The notes under the pieces: model-generated
The model's database searches: none
Seen by the model: only the letters and a program-made list of their open reading frames with translations
Told to the model about the DNA's origin: nothing
Made by a program: the position numbers and the translations under genes
Shown: piece after piece, positions 8,417-16,937 of the stretch
How positions within the stretch are numbered: the stretch's first letter is position 1
How the letters are laid out: the number at the start of each line of letters is the position of its first letter
NCBI RefSeq assembly: GCF_014205135.1
Contig: NZ_JACHMY010000001.1
Location: forward strand, 1,302,001-1,366,000
Length of the DNA: 64,000 bases
Reading direction: 5' to 3'
DNA from: Kribbella italica
Lineage (GTDB): Bacteria > Actinomycetota > Actinomycetes > Propionibacteriales > Kribbellaceae

Positions 8417-9366
8417 GTCAGTGCGATCTGCTTCTCCCAGATGTGGGTGACGACGGTCGGGCGCATGCCGACGGAGAGGTAGAGGCCGAGGGCGGGCGTG
8501 GGGTTGTTGGTGTCGACGTGCAGTGTCGTGCCGGTCCGGCCGGCTGCTGCGTCGCGGGCGAACTGGTCGCGGAGCAGGAACTTGGCGAGGCCTCGGCCGC
8601 GCGCTGACTCCAGTACGCCCAGGCGCCCGATGTAGTTGCAGTTGTCGCTGCTCACGAACTGATCGCCGCACTCGCGCACGCCGACCGCTTCGCCGTCGAG
8701 CTCGGCCACGGTGAGCTGTGACCAGTCGAAGGCCGACCGGGATTCTCGCGAGGCCACCCACTCGTCGTACGGGCGGGGGACCGCGCCGGGCTGGGTCGCG
8801 AAGGACTCGGCGATCACCCGGTGCGCGGCCCGTTTGGTCGCGTCGTCGAAGGCGCCGACCTGCAGCTTCACACCCGCGGGCGGCTCCGGCGCGGGCGCCG
8901 GCGTGGTGTGGTTGATCCGCATCAGATGGATCGCGGTGCTCCGGTCGAAGCCGGCGTCGGCGAGCATCCGGCCGGTGGTCGCGTCCTGCTCCAGCTGCCC
9001 GAAGTGCAGCTTGACCTCCGGCAGGCCCGCCGTACGCGCCAGGTCGACAGCCCGCGCCGACGCCGTCGCGAACAACCACGCGGCAACTGCCGGATCCGCC
9101 GCGAACACATCCAGATCCACCTGCGGCCGCGCGCCGGTCAGCACCGCTGTCGCACTCCCGACGAGCTCGTCCCCGTCGTGCACCAGCCAACTCCCGCTCG
9201 CCAGCTCGATCGCCGGATCCCGCAGGTAGTCGGCGACGTTCTCGTAACTGTGCTTGGGAAACCCGAGCATGGGCGTCGTGTACGCCGCCATCTGCGCGGT
9301 GATCGCCGCAGCATCGGCAAGCTCAGCGGGCTGAACGGTCAGCCCAGCGGGCAACGCGGCAGTCAT
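8410..9366 (-). CDS. Tandem-domain GNAT acetyltransferase (paralog 1)
   Basis: 318 aa. Two GNAT-like halves: an N-terminal, probably non-catalytic domain (~1-150) and a C-terminal domain (~155-318) with the acetyl-CoA loop ESARGRGLAKFLLRDQF and the terminal strand region HVDTNNPTPALGLYLSVGM. Acetyl acceptor unknown. It is a close paralog of the gene at 10316-11269, sharing the C-terminal region almost word for word and the same promoter. ATG 9366 is chosen because the conserved promoter -10 lies 6 bases before it; reading further upstream gives low-complexity sequence. Divergent from the HExxH gene. Confidence 0.88.
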   Translation of the reverse strand: MTAALPAGLTVQPAELADAAAITAQMAAYTTPMLGFPKHSYENVADYLRDPAIELASGSWLVHDGDELVGSATAVLTGARPQVDLDVFAADPAVAAWLFATASARAVDLARTAGLPEVKLHFGQLEQDATTGRMLADAGFDRSTAIHLMRINHTTPAPAPEPPAGVKLQVGAFDDATKRAAHRVIAESFATQPGAVPRPYDEWVASRESRSAFDWSQLTVAELDGEAVGVRECGDQFVSSDNCNYIGRLGVLESARGRGLAKFLLRDQFARDAAAGRTGTTLHVDTNNPTPALGLYLSVGMRPTVVTHIWEKQIALTH

Positions 9367-9372
9367 CCCCAC

Positions 9373-9402
9373 ATCGTGAACACGACCAGCCACACTGTCC
9401 AA
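9373..9402 (-). promoter_or_regulatory. Promoter shared in sequence and spacing with the second GNAT paralog
   Basis: Minus strand: TTGGAC (plus 9397-9402), 18 bases, CACGAT (plus 9373-9378), 6 bases, ATG. The same layout and the flanking GTAATCGGTTGGACA occur before the paralog at 11269. Confidence 0.6.
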
Positions 9403-9436
9403 CCGATTACCCCCGCCAGGTCCGTAGGCTGGGCAG

Positions 9437-10276
9437 ATGCCGATCGCCGTACGGAACCTCGTGCCGGACTTCCTCGAGTTCTGGCGACGAGCGGCCCGGC
9501 TGGACGAGCACGAGCAGCTCGCACTCTGGGCCCAGTACGCCGACCAGCACCCGGAGGTCGTCAACGACCTTCGCCGCAGCGGCCGCGCTCCCGATCCGCG
9601 GCAGGCGCTCGAGCGCTACCCGGCCGACCTGGCCCTGATCGAGTCGAACGCGAAGCCTGCCGCCGGCTGGGTGCGGGACGCGGCGGCGCTGGTCACACCG
9701 GTCCTGGAGGCGACCCAGCTGGACCTGCACGCCGTGGTGATGGTCGGCCTCGGCACGGCCAACGGCTGGGTCGCCGACTTCGGCGGTACGCCGACGCTGT
9801 TCCTGGCCGTCGAGCGGATCCCGGACGAGCGCGCCGCGCGGATCGTGGCCCCGCACGAACTCGCCCACGCGGTGCAACTGCAGTTGCCCGAGACCCCTTG
9901 GCCCGACGTCGGGCCGCTCGGGCAGTGGATCTACGCCGAGGGCTTCGCGACCGCACTCACCGCCGAGCTGCTGCCGAAGTACGGGCTGGTCGAACACCTG
10001 TGGTTCGGCGGCGGGTACGACGAGTGGATGGCGGACTGTCTGCGTGTCCTGCCCGCCGCGGAACAGGCGATCCTGGCCGACCTGGACTCCGAGGACGACG
10101 AGCTCATCGGCCGGTACCTGACCCGCAACCAGGAGTCGCCCTTCCCCGACCGCATCGGCTATCTGGTCGGCACGCGGTTGGTGCAGGACCTTCGGCGGAC
10201 CTACACCTGGCCCGAACTGGCCAGGTGGTCCCGCGAGCGCGCGACGGAAGAGGTCCGCCGCGCACTGACGGGCTGA
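9437..10276 (+). CDS. Putative zinc metalloprotease with HELAH motif (DUF2268-like)
   Basis: 279 aa, no signal peptide. The motif HELAH (H140, E141, H144) followed by IYAEGF with E168 has the HExxH...E layout of gluzincin metallopeptidases. A later GYLVGTRLVQDL helix is reminiscent of DUF2268 predicted Zn-proteases, the closest family I can suggest. Expected to be cytoplasmic; substrate unknown. TAGGCT (9425-9430) lies exactly 6 bases before the ATG with no Shine-Dalgarno, so the mRNA is probably leaderless. It sits between the two paralogous GNAT genes, opposite in direction to both, which suggests a duplication around it. Confidence 0.72.
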   Translation: MPIAVRNLVPDFLEFWRRAARLDEHEQLALWAQYADQHPEVVNDLRRSGRAPDPRQALERYPADLALIESNAKPAAGWVRDAAALVTPVLEATQLDLHAVVMVGLGTANGWVADFGGTPTLFLAVERIPDERAARIVAPHELAHAVQLQLPETPWPDVGPLGQWIYAEGFATALTAELLPKYGLVEHLWFGGGYDEWMADCLRVLPAAEQAILADLDSEDDELIGRYLTRNQESPFPDRIGYLVGTRLVQDLRRTYTWPELARWSRERATEEVRRALTG

Positions 10277-10315
10277 GGTGCGGCGGCCTCCGTACGCAAT
10301 CCGACGAACAGCAGG

Positions 10316-11269
10316 TCAGGTGGTCTTCAGCACCAGGCGCCAGGCGTCGATGGCGAGGACGGCTCGCATGCCGACGGAGAGGTAGAGGCCGAGGGCGGGA
10401 GTCGGGTTGTTGGTGTCGACGTGGAGGATCGTGCCGGTCCGGCCGGCTGCCGCGTCCTGGGCGAAGGCGTCGCGGAGGAGGAACTTGGCGAGGCCCCGGC
10501 CGCGCGCCGCGGGCAGTACGGCGAGCCGGCCGATGTAGCTGCAGTTCTCGTCGGGGACGAACTCGTCGGTGCACTCGCGGAACGCGACGGGTTCGCCGTC
10601 GAGCTCGAGGAGCGTGAGCTGGGACCAGTCGAAGGTCGACCTCGACTCGTGCGCCGCCGCCCATTCGTCGTACGGGCGCGGGACGAAACCGAACTGGCCG
10701 TCGAAGGCAGCGTTCAGTACGGCGTGCGCCACGCGCCGGGTCGCGTCGTCGAGGGCGCCCCGGCGGACGGTGATACCGGGCGGGATCTCGGGGGCCTGAG
10801 GCGATGCGGTGTGGTCGATGCGCATGCGGTGGAACGTCGTACCGGGAAGGAAACCGCGGGCGGCGAGCAGGGCGCGCTGGGCCTCGTCGGTGCGGTAGGC
10901 GCCGGCGTCGACGGAGATCTCGCGGTGCCCGTGGGCGCGGCCGAGGTCGGCGGCGCGGGGGAGTGCCTGGTCGAGCAGCCAGTCGGCGGCGGCGCGGTCG
11001 GTGGAGACCAGCTCGAGGTCGACGGCGCGGTGGTCGCCCTTGCCGAACACGGTCGCGTAGCCAACCGGTTGGTTACCTTCCAGGACCAGCCACGCGTCGG
11101 TGCCGAGTTCGAGACCCGGCTCGGCGAGCTCGTCGATCATGTCGTCGAGCGTGTAGTCGGCGAACCCGACCACCGCGGTGTTCCGCGCGGCGACCAGCGC
11201 GAAGATCTCCTCCGCGTCACCAGCGGTCGGCCGGCGAAAGGACAGCTGCTCGGGCAGCACAGCACTCAT
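10316..11269 (-). CDS. Tandem-domain GNAT acetyltransferase (paralog 2)
   Basis: 317 aa, same two-domain architecture as the gene at 8410-9366. Shared stretches include the CoA-binding loop (ARGRGLAKFLLRDAF) and TNNPTPALGLYLSVGM. The N-terminal halves are more divergent, and the extreme C-termini differ (ending DAWRLVLKTT here), which suggests different acceptors. ATG 11269 is supported by the promoter spacing common to both paralogs. The gene ends 39 bases after the convergent HExxH gene. Confidence 0.88.
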   Translation of the reverse strand: MSAVLPEQLSFRRPTAGDAEEIFALVAARNTAVVGFADYTLDDMIDELAEPGLELGTDAWLVLEGNQPVGYATVFGKGDHRAVDLELVSTDRAAADWLLDQALPRAADLGRAHGHREISVDAGAYRTDEAQRALLAARGFLPGTTFHRMRIDHTASPQAPEIPPGITVRRGALDDATRRVAHAVLNAAFDGQFGFVPRPYDEWAAAHESRSTFDWSQLTLLELDGEPVAFRECTDEFVPDENCSYIGRLAVLPAARGRGLAKFLLRDAFAQDAAAGRTGTILHVDTNNPTPALGLYLSVGMRAVLAIDAWRLVLKTT

Positions 11270-11275
11270 GCCGAC

Positions 11276-11305
11276 ATCGTCGGCACCCGGCAGGAGCCTG
11301 TCCAA
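11276..11305 (-). promoter_or_regulatory. Promoter of GNAT paralog 2
   Basis: Minus strand: TTGGAC (plus 11300-11305), 18 bases, GACGAT (plus 11276-11281), 6 bases, ATG. Matches the paralog's promoter in boxes and spacing. Confidence 0.6.
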
Positions 11306-11371
11306 CCGATTACTCCGCCCCGGAGTCACCGGCTACGACTCGTGAGTGCTCCGGGTGGCGGTGATGGTGGA

Positions 11372-11428
11372 CCTTGAGCACGCCTCAGCCACTGATCGGG
11401 TGTTGGAGTGGCTGGTCGGTGCTCAAGG
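11372..11428. repeat. Long imperfect inverted repeat
   Basis: CCTTGAGCAC (11372-11381) pairs with GTGCTCAAGG (11419-11428); inside it CAGCCACT pairs with AGTGGCTG, with a four-base mismatched bulge between the two stems. It lies between the GNAT promoter and the dacB terminator; function unknown. Confidence 0.5.
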
Positions 11429-11453
11429 CTGGCGGGGCGGGGGTTGTGGCGGT

Positions 11454-11489
11454 CCGGCCTCCCCGGTCGCGGGGCTGAGGGGAGGCCGG
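11454..11489 (-). terminator. Terminator hairpin of the DD-carboxypeptidase gene
   Basis: CCGGCCTCCCC (11454-11464) and GGGGAGGCCGG (11479-11489) form an 11-bp perfect stem with a 14-base loop, 7 bases beyond the stop codon of the minus-strand gene. Confidence 0.7.
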
Positions 11490-11495
11490 GACGGA

Positions 11496-13088
11496 TCAGC
11501 GGTCCTTGGTCCACTCGGTGTCGGGGGTGTTGGTTGCCGAGCGGCTGGTCGAGGGGCTGATCGCCGCGGGCGGAGCCGCGTCGGACCAGGAGGCCAGCGT
11601 GATGCCTACTGCGTCTTCGACCGGGCGCGGGGTGGTCAGGTAGTTGTTGCTGATCATCGAGAACACCAGCTTGCGGCCGTCCGCGGTGGAGACGTAGCCG
11701 GACAGCGCGGTCACACCGGTCAGCGAACCCGTCTTGCCGTGGAGGTTGTTGGCGGCGGGAGTGCCGGCCATGCGCGAGCGCAGGGTGCCGCCGACGAAGC
11801 GGTCGGGGTTGCCGGCGATCGGCAGGGCGTCGTACCACTGCTGGAACCACGGTTCCTTCTGCGCGGCGATCAACAGGTCGGTGACGCTGTCGGCGGTGAC
11901 GTTGACCTTGCGGGACAGGCCGGAGCCGTCGGACAGGCGGATCGCGGAGGTGTCGACGCCGACGCTCTGCGCATAGTCGGTGACCACCCCGAGACCGGCC
12001 GGCCAGGTGCCGGACGCCTCGGCGACAGCGCCCATCGCCTTGACCAGGGTCTCGGCGTGCATGTTGTTGGAGAGCTTGAGGAACGGGTTCATCAGCTCGC
12101 CGACCGTCATCGACTCGTCCCGCGCCAGCCGGCGGGCGCTCGCAACCGGGGTGGCGGCGACCTTGATCCGCCCGTCGACCCGCACGCCCTGAGCGGCGAG
12201 CGCGCGCCGGAACACGTCGGCGGCGTACACCTCCGGCTCCCACACGGTCACCCACTCGGTCCCGACCGACGCGCCCAGAGGAACCGATCCACTCACCCGT
12301 ACGACGTTCGTCCCGTGGTCCCGCTCGATGCTGAGCGTGTTGGCCGACCCCGCGGCACCGGTCTTCGCGGTGCTGACCAGCTTGATCACGCCGTTCGCCG
12401 GGACCAGCTTCAATCCGACCGGCGCCCCCGCCTTGGTGCCCGGGCGGCTCTCGACGATCGCCGTACCGGAGTCGTAGTCGGTGTTCGGCGCCAGCGTCAG
12501 CGCGGAGATCTGCGCGTTGTAGTAGAACGGCTCGTCGTCCCAGGCCCAGCTGTCGCCGAGGCGGACGTGGTCGAAGTAGGTGTCGTCGGCGACCAGGTCA
12601 CCGTCGATCCGCCGTACGCCGGACTTCGCGACCTGCTTGGCCAGCGCCACGTAGTCGCCCTCGAGTGCGGTCGGGTCGCCGTACCCCTTCAGATACAGGT
12701 CGCCCCGCAGCTTGCCACCCCGGACCGGCGCGGTTGCCAGGACGTCGGTGTGGAACCGGTACGACGGCCCGAGCGTGTCCATCGCGGCCGTCGACGAGAA
12801 GAGCTTGGTGTTGGACGCCGGCAGCAACCGGGTCGAGCCGTCCCGGTCGTACAGCGTCTCGCCAGTCGTCGCGTCGCGCACCACCAGCCCGACCTGCGAC
12901 CCCTGGAACCGCGCGTCCGCGAGCAACGCGTCGAGCTGCTGCTGCAGCCCGGTCGCGGCCACCTGCGCCCCGGCCGTGGAAGCCGACTGACCCGACGAGA
13001 CCGACTGGCCGACCAGTCCGGTGGTGGCCGCGAGCGCGGCAGCGACGGCGACAACCCCGCGCGGAGACACCTTTGGTAAGAACTTCAC
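11496..13088 (-). CDS. dacB: D-alanyl-D-alanine carboxypeptidase/endopeptidase (PBP4 family, S13)
   Basis: 530-aa exported enzyme that trims or cuts D-Ala-containing peptidoglycan peptides. Residues ~1-45 are a basic start plus hydrophobic segment and Ser/Ala-rich linker, acting as signal peptide or anchor. The three penicillin-binding motifs are visible: SxxK as SNTK (S92), SxN as SNN in LKLSNNMHAE, and KTG in HGKTGS. Family-typical segments such as GDLVADDTYFD support S13. The start is a GTG with GGAG upstream. It is divergent from the GH43 gene, sharing a 249-base region that contains a nested palindrome. Confidence 0.93.
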   Translation of the reverse strand: MKFLPKVSPRGVVAVAAALAATTGLVGQSVSSGQSASTAGAQVAATGLQQQLDALLADARFQGSQVGLVVRDATTGETLYDRDGSTRLLPASNTKLFSSTAAMDTLGPSYRFHTDVLATAPVRGGKLRGDLYLKGYGDPTALEGDYVALAKQVAKSGVRRIDGDLVADDTYFDHVRLGDSWAWDDEPFYYNAQISALTLAPNTDYDSGTAIVESRPGTKAGAPVGLKLVPANGVIKLVSTAKTGAAGSANTLSIERDHGTNVVRVSGSVPLGASVGTEWVTVWEPEVYAADVFRRALAAQGVRVDGRIKVAATPVASARRLARDESMTVGELMNPFLKLSNNMHAETLVKAMGAVAEASGTWPAGLGVVTDYAQSVGVDTSAIRLSDGSGLSRKVNVTADSVTDLLIAAQKEPWFQQWYDALPIAGNPDRFVGGTLRSRMAGTPAANNLHGKTGSLTGVTALSGYVSTADGRKLVFSMISNNYLTTPRPVEDAVGITLASWSDAAPPAAISPSTSRSATNTPDTEWTKDR

Positions 13089-13172
13089 GACAACTCCAAC
13101 CCCTCAGGCGGAAACCAACACACCGGAGTCAACACCCGCCGGCGGCCCCGGTCCAGCGATCGGGCGCGCCGA

Positions 13173-13257
13173 ACGTGCACCACTCACTAACCAGTGCGAC
13201 ACGCCGGGTGTGGCGGGCGATCGTCGGCGTGTCGCCGGCTTGGACAGTGGTGCACGT
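13173..13257. repeat. 85-bp nested inverted repeat
   Basis: Outer arms ACGTGCACCACT (13173-13184) and AGTGGTGCACGT (13246-13257) are perfect. Inner arms GCGACACGCCG (13196-13206) and CGGCGTGTCGC (13225-13235) are also perfect. Spacers are 11 and 10 bases and the centre 18 bases. It occupies the divergent region between dacB and the GH43 gene. It could be a regulatory structure or a small mobile-element relic. Confidence 0.65.
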
Positions 13258-13337
13258 CCGGGCTGCCCTCTACTCATCCAGGTGAATCGATGGAAAAGTA
13301 GTCTCCGCAGGTACCGCCCCACCTGAGGAGCTCACCG

Positions 13338-14645
13338 ATGCGTAGACGAGTTCTGGCCGCGCTGGTCGTTCTGACCGCGCTCGCCACCGCCATCAGCCCG
13401 GCCACCGCGGCCGAGCAGCGAACGACCGCAGCCGTCTTCCCGACCGCCGTGATCGGCGAGGACTTCCCCGATCCGGACGTCATCCAGGTCAACGGCACCT
13501 GGTACGCCTACTCCACCAACAACGGCCGCGGTCACGTCCCGACCGCGTCCGCGCCGAGTGCGAACGGCCCGTGGACCATCCGCGGCGACGCGATGTCCGG
13601 CGGTCCGTCGGCGGGCTGGGCGCAGTCCGGCCGGACCTGGGCGCCCGACGTCCACCCGAATCCCGACGGCAGCTTCACCCTCACCTACACCGCCTGGCAC
13701 AAGGCCTCCGGCCGCCAGTGCATCGGCGTCGCGACCGCGAGCTCACCGCTCGGCCCGTTTAGTCCGGTCGGCAGCCAGCCGCTGATCTGCCCGCTGAATC
13801 TCGGCGGCGCGATCGACGCGAACACCTTCGTCGCGAACGACGGCACCCGCTACCTGCTGTGGAAGAACGACGGCAACGCGATCGGCGTCAACTCCACCCT
13901 CTGGCTCACCCGTACGACGAACAACGGCACCGCCCTCACCGGCGGCAACACCGCGCTGATCTCCTCCGGCGGCGTCATTGAGGCACCCGACCTCGTGCAG
14001 CGCGGCAGCCAGTACGTCCTCTTCTACTCCGGCGGCAGCTACACCGGCTGCGAGTACCTCACCTCGTACGCCGTCGCGCCCAGCCTCAACGGCCCCTGGA
14101 CCACCGCGTACCGCCCGCTGATGACCACCGCCTCCTTCGACAACCGCGTCTGCGGCCCCGGCGGTGCCGACTTCGTCGGTGACAAGGTCTTCCTGCACGG
14201 CTGGGTCAACGGCTCCCGTCACCTGTACGTCGCCGACCTCGGCTGGGCCGGTGACTTCCCGGTCGTCCGCGGCAGCCGGGTCCGGACCGAGGCCGAGCGC
14301 GGCACCCTCAACAACTGCCGGGTCCGGACCGGCGCGGCCGGGGCCTCGCAGGGCGCGGTCGCGGCGTACATCGACTTCGCGGACTCCTGGGTCGAGAACA
14401 CCTTCTACGCCCCGCGCGCCGGCAGCTACACGCTGTCGGTCGGGTACGCCAACGGCACCGGCGGCACGGCCACCCACGGGGTGGTTGTCAACGGCAACAG
14501 CCAGGGCGCGGTCAGCTACCCGGCCGCCGGCTGGGACAACTGGCGCCAGGCGTCGGTGAGCGTGACGCTGAACGAGGGCTGGAACACGATCCGGCTGACC
14601 AAGGGCACGTCGTACGCCGAGGTCGACTACTTCGAGCTGCAGTAG
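13338..14645 (+). CDS. Secreted glycoside hydrolase family 43-like enzyme with C-terminal CBM
   Basis: 435-aa exported protein, probably acting on arabinan, xylan or galactan side chains. Signal peptide residues 1-25 (ending ATAA). The five-bladed GH43 domain spans ~35-310, with the expected carboxylates: base D45 in FPDPDV, D159 in GAIDANTF, and acid E214 in VIEAPDL. Residues ~313-435 form a CBM6/CBM35-like beta-sandwich (ending EVDYFELQ). ATG has GAGGAG upstream. Monocistronic and divergent from dacB. Exact substrate cannot be read from sequence. Confidence 0.87.
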   Translation: MRRRVLAALVVLTALATAISPATAAEQRTTAAVFPTAVIGEDFPDPDVIQVNGTWYAYSTNNGRGHVPTASAPSANGPWTIRGDAMSGGPSAGWAQSGRTWAPDVHPNPDGSFTLTYTAWHKASGRQCIGVATASSPLGPFSPVGSQPLICPLNLGGAIDANTFVANDGTRYLLWKNDGNAIGVNSTLWLTRTTNNGTALTGGNTALISSGGVIEAPDLVQRGSQYVLFYSGGSYTGCEYLTSYAVAPSLNGPWTTAYRPLMTTASFDNRVCGPGGADFVGDKVFLHGWVNGSRHLYVADLGWAGDFPVVRGSRVRTEAERGTLNNCRVRTGAAGASQGAVAAYIDFADSWVENTFYAPRAGSYTLSVGYANGTGGTATHGVVVNGNSQGAVSYPAAGWDNWRQASVSVTLNEGWNTIRLTKGTSYAEVDYFELQ

Positions 14646-14786
14646 GGGTTCACCCCGCCGCGAACTCAGGGACCACCCGGGAACCACCCGTCCGTTGCGT
14701 GGCGCAGTGGGCGGGTCCCGGGCCGGGCCTCGTAGTCTCGTTCCAGTAGTGCAAGCAGTGAACTACTCGAACGGGGAGTCCGAAGG

Positions 14787-16934
14787 TTGGCCAAACCACC
14801 TGAGCAGGTCACCGGCGACCGGCGCCGGCGACCGATCTGGCTCGACGTCCGCCGGACCACCCGCGGCCTGCAGGCGATGCTGCTCGGCGGGCTGGCGTCA
14901 CTGGCCTCGCTCGTCATCACCTTCTGGACCCTGCCGCAGATCAGCAGCGACGGGCCGCTGCCGGTGCTCCGGCTGGTCGTCCTGCTGGCCGTGATCGGGC
15001 TGCTGATGCGCTGGCTGCTGGCCGGGCTGGCGATCCTGATCGGCTCGGTCGGCGTCCTGGTCGGCGGCCTGCTGTCCCAGTTCGGCGTGGTCTACCTCGG
15101 CGTCACCCTCGATCCCGGCGTCAACCTGCACGGCGGGGTCGAGGCGCCGGTCCTGGTCTCGATCGTGATGTCGTCGGTCAGCGCGTTCGTCGGCTGGGTC
15201 GCGTACGCCGGCAGCGACGACGCGTACGTCGCCGAGGTGATGCGCGGCGTCCGCCGCCGGGCCCGCCGGATCCAGCCCGCGCCGAAGACCGGGATGCTGA
15301 TCGTCCAGATCGACGGCCTGGCCGCGCCGCTGCTGAACTGGATGGTGATGTCGGGCAACCTGCCGCACCTGGGCGGCTGGATCCGCGACGGCAGCCACTC
15401 GATGCTCGGCTGGCACACCGGCGTACCGGCGACCACCCCGGCCAGCCAGGCGGGCATCCTGCACGGTGGCTCCGGGCAGATCCCGGCCTTCCGCTGGTAC
15501 GAGAAGGAGACCGGCCGGGTGATGGTGACCAACCGCGCCCGCGACGCCGCCGAGATCGAGGCGCGGATGTCGACCGGCCGCGGCCTGCTCGCCGACGGCG
15601 GGGTCAGCATCAGCAACAACTGGTCCGGCGACGCCCCGAACTCGGTGCTCGTGTTCAGCCGGGCCGCGCTGCCGCCGACCCGCAGCCGCGGCTACGTCCG
15701 GTTCTTCTCCAGCCCGCAGGGTGCCGCCCGCGGGCTGGTGCTCTGCGTCGGCGAGATGATCAAGGAACTGCACCAGGCCCGGCGGCAGCGCCGGCGCAAG
15801 CTGGTCCCGCGGGTCAACCGCGGCGGTTCGTACATCTTCCTGCGCGCGATCTCCAACGTGCTGCTGCGCGACCTCAACGTCTCGCTGATCACCGACGAAC
15901 TGGTCAAGGGCACGCCGGTCATCTACTGCGACTTCGTCGACTACGACGAGGTCGCCCACCACGCCGGACCGACCCGGCCGGAGTCGCTGCAGACGCTGGA
16001 GGGCCTCGACCGGGTGCTCGGGGCGCTGCAGCGGATCATCGACACGCTGCCGCACTCGTACGAGATCGTCGTACTGTCCGACCACGGCCAGAGCCAGGGG
16101 TCGACGTTCCTGCAGCGGTACGGGCGGACGCTGACGCAGGTGGTCGACGACCTGGTCGACACCACCAAGGAGCCGGTCGCGGCGACCGGCCGGTCCGAGG
16201 GCTGGGGACCGGTGAACGCGTTCCTGACCGAGCTGAGCCTGCGCCGTAGCGTCGCCGGTTCGGTGACGCGGAAGGCGCTCCACGGCAAGGCCACCCGCGG
16301 CGAGATCGAGCTCGGCCCGCGCGACTGCGAGCCGCCGGTCGCGGCCGACGAGCAGATGGTCGTCACCGCGTCGGGCAACCTCGCGCTGATCTACCTGGCG
16401 ACCACGCCGGGCCGGGTCCCGCTGGAGGAGATCGAGCTGCTGCACCCGCGGCTCGTCCCCGGTCTGGCGACCCACCCCGGCGTCGGCTTCGTGGTGATCG
16501 ACTCGCTCGCCGAAGGGCCGGTCGCGATCGGCCGGGCCGGTGTCCATGTGCTGCGGACCGGGCGGATCGAGGGCGAGGACCCGCTCACGGCGTACGGGCC
16601 GATGGCTGCCTCGTCGCTGCTGCGGCAGGCCGAGATGCCGCACAACGGGGACATCGTCGTGGTCAGCCGCCTGGACGAGTACACCCACGAGGTGGCCGCG
16701 TTCGAGGAGCTGGTCGGGTGCCACGGCGGGATCGGTGGCTGGCAGACCGAGGCCGTGCTGGTTCACCCGCGCCGCTGGGCCGTCGACGAGGCTCCCGTAG
16801 GCTCCGACGCGGTCCACGCGCTGCTGGTCAGCTGGCTGGACCAGCTCGGTCAGCGCAAGCGGTCCGGAGTAGAGACGGTCGACCAGTTGCAGGAGTCCGA
16901 CCGGGTGGACAGCGATGCGAGTGTGGAGGCCTGA
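14787..16934 (+). CDS. Membrane protein with alkaline-phosphatase-superfamily phosphodiesterase domain
   Basis: 715 aa. Residues ~30-150 hold four transmembrane helices; residues ~175-690 form a type I phosphodiesterase/alkaline phosphatase-like domain. Metal and nucleophile candidates are IDGLA (Asp), PATTPAS (Thr), FVDYDEVAHHAG and SDHGQS. Such proteins are often annotated in actinobacteria as 'phage holin family' because of the membrane part; the enzymatic domain is the better guide. The start is a TTG with GGGGAG upstream. It begins an operon with the MBL hydrolase (3-base gap) and the DedA gene. The substrate may be a lipid-linked phosphate; this is inference. Confidence 0.82.
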   Translation: MAKPPEQVTGDRRRRPIWLDVRRTTRGLQAMLLGGLASLASLVITFWTLPQISSDGPLPVLRLVVLLAVIGLLMRWLLAGLAILIGSVGVLVGGLLSQFGVVYLGVTLDPGVNLHGGVEAPVLVSIVMSSVSAFVGWVAYAGSDDAYVAEVMRGVRRRARRIQPAPKTGMLIVQIDGLAAPLLNWMVMSGNLPHLGGWIRDGSHSMLGWHTGVPATTPASQAGILHGGSGQIPAFRWYEKETGRVMVTNRARDAAEIEARMSTGRGLLADGGVSISNNWSGDAPNSVLVFSRAALPPTRSRGYVRFFSSPQGAARGLVLCVGEMIKELHQARRQRRRKLVPRVNRGGSYIFLRAISNVLLRDLNVSLITDELVKGTPVIYCDFVDYDEVAHHAGPTRPESLQTLEGLDRVLGALQRIIDTLPHSYEIVVLSDHGQSQGSTFLQRYGRTLTQVVDDLVDTTKEPVAATGRSEGWGPVNAFLTELSLRRSVAGSVTRKALHGKATRGEIELGPRDCEPPVAADEQMVVTASGNLALIYLATTPGRVPLEEIELLHPRLVPGLATHPGVGFVVIDSLAEGPVAIGRAGVHVLRTGRIEGEDPLTAYGPMAASSLLRQAEMPHNGDIVVVSRLDEYTHEVAAFEELVGCHGGIGGWQTEAVLVHPRRWAVDEAPVGSDAVHALLVSWLDQLGQRKRSGVETVDQLQESDRVDSDASVEA

Positions 16935-16937
16935 GGC

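Noticed and set aside
14787..16934. Phage holin identity for the 715-aa membrane protein
   Set aside because: The phosphodiesterase-like catalytic motifs dominate and no phage genes are near; the holin label reflects only the short membrane part.
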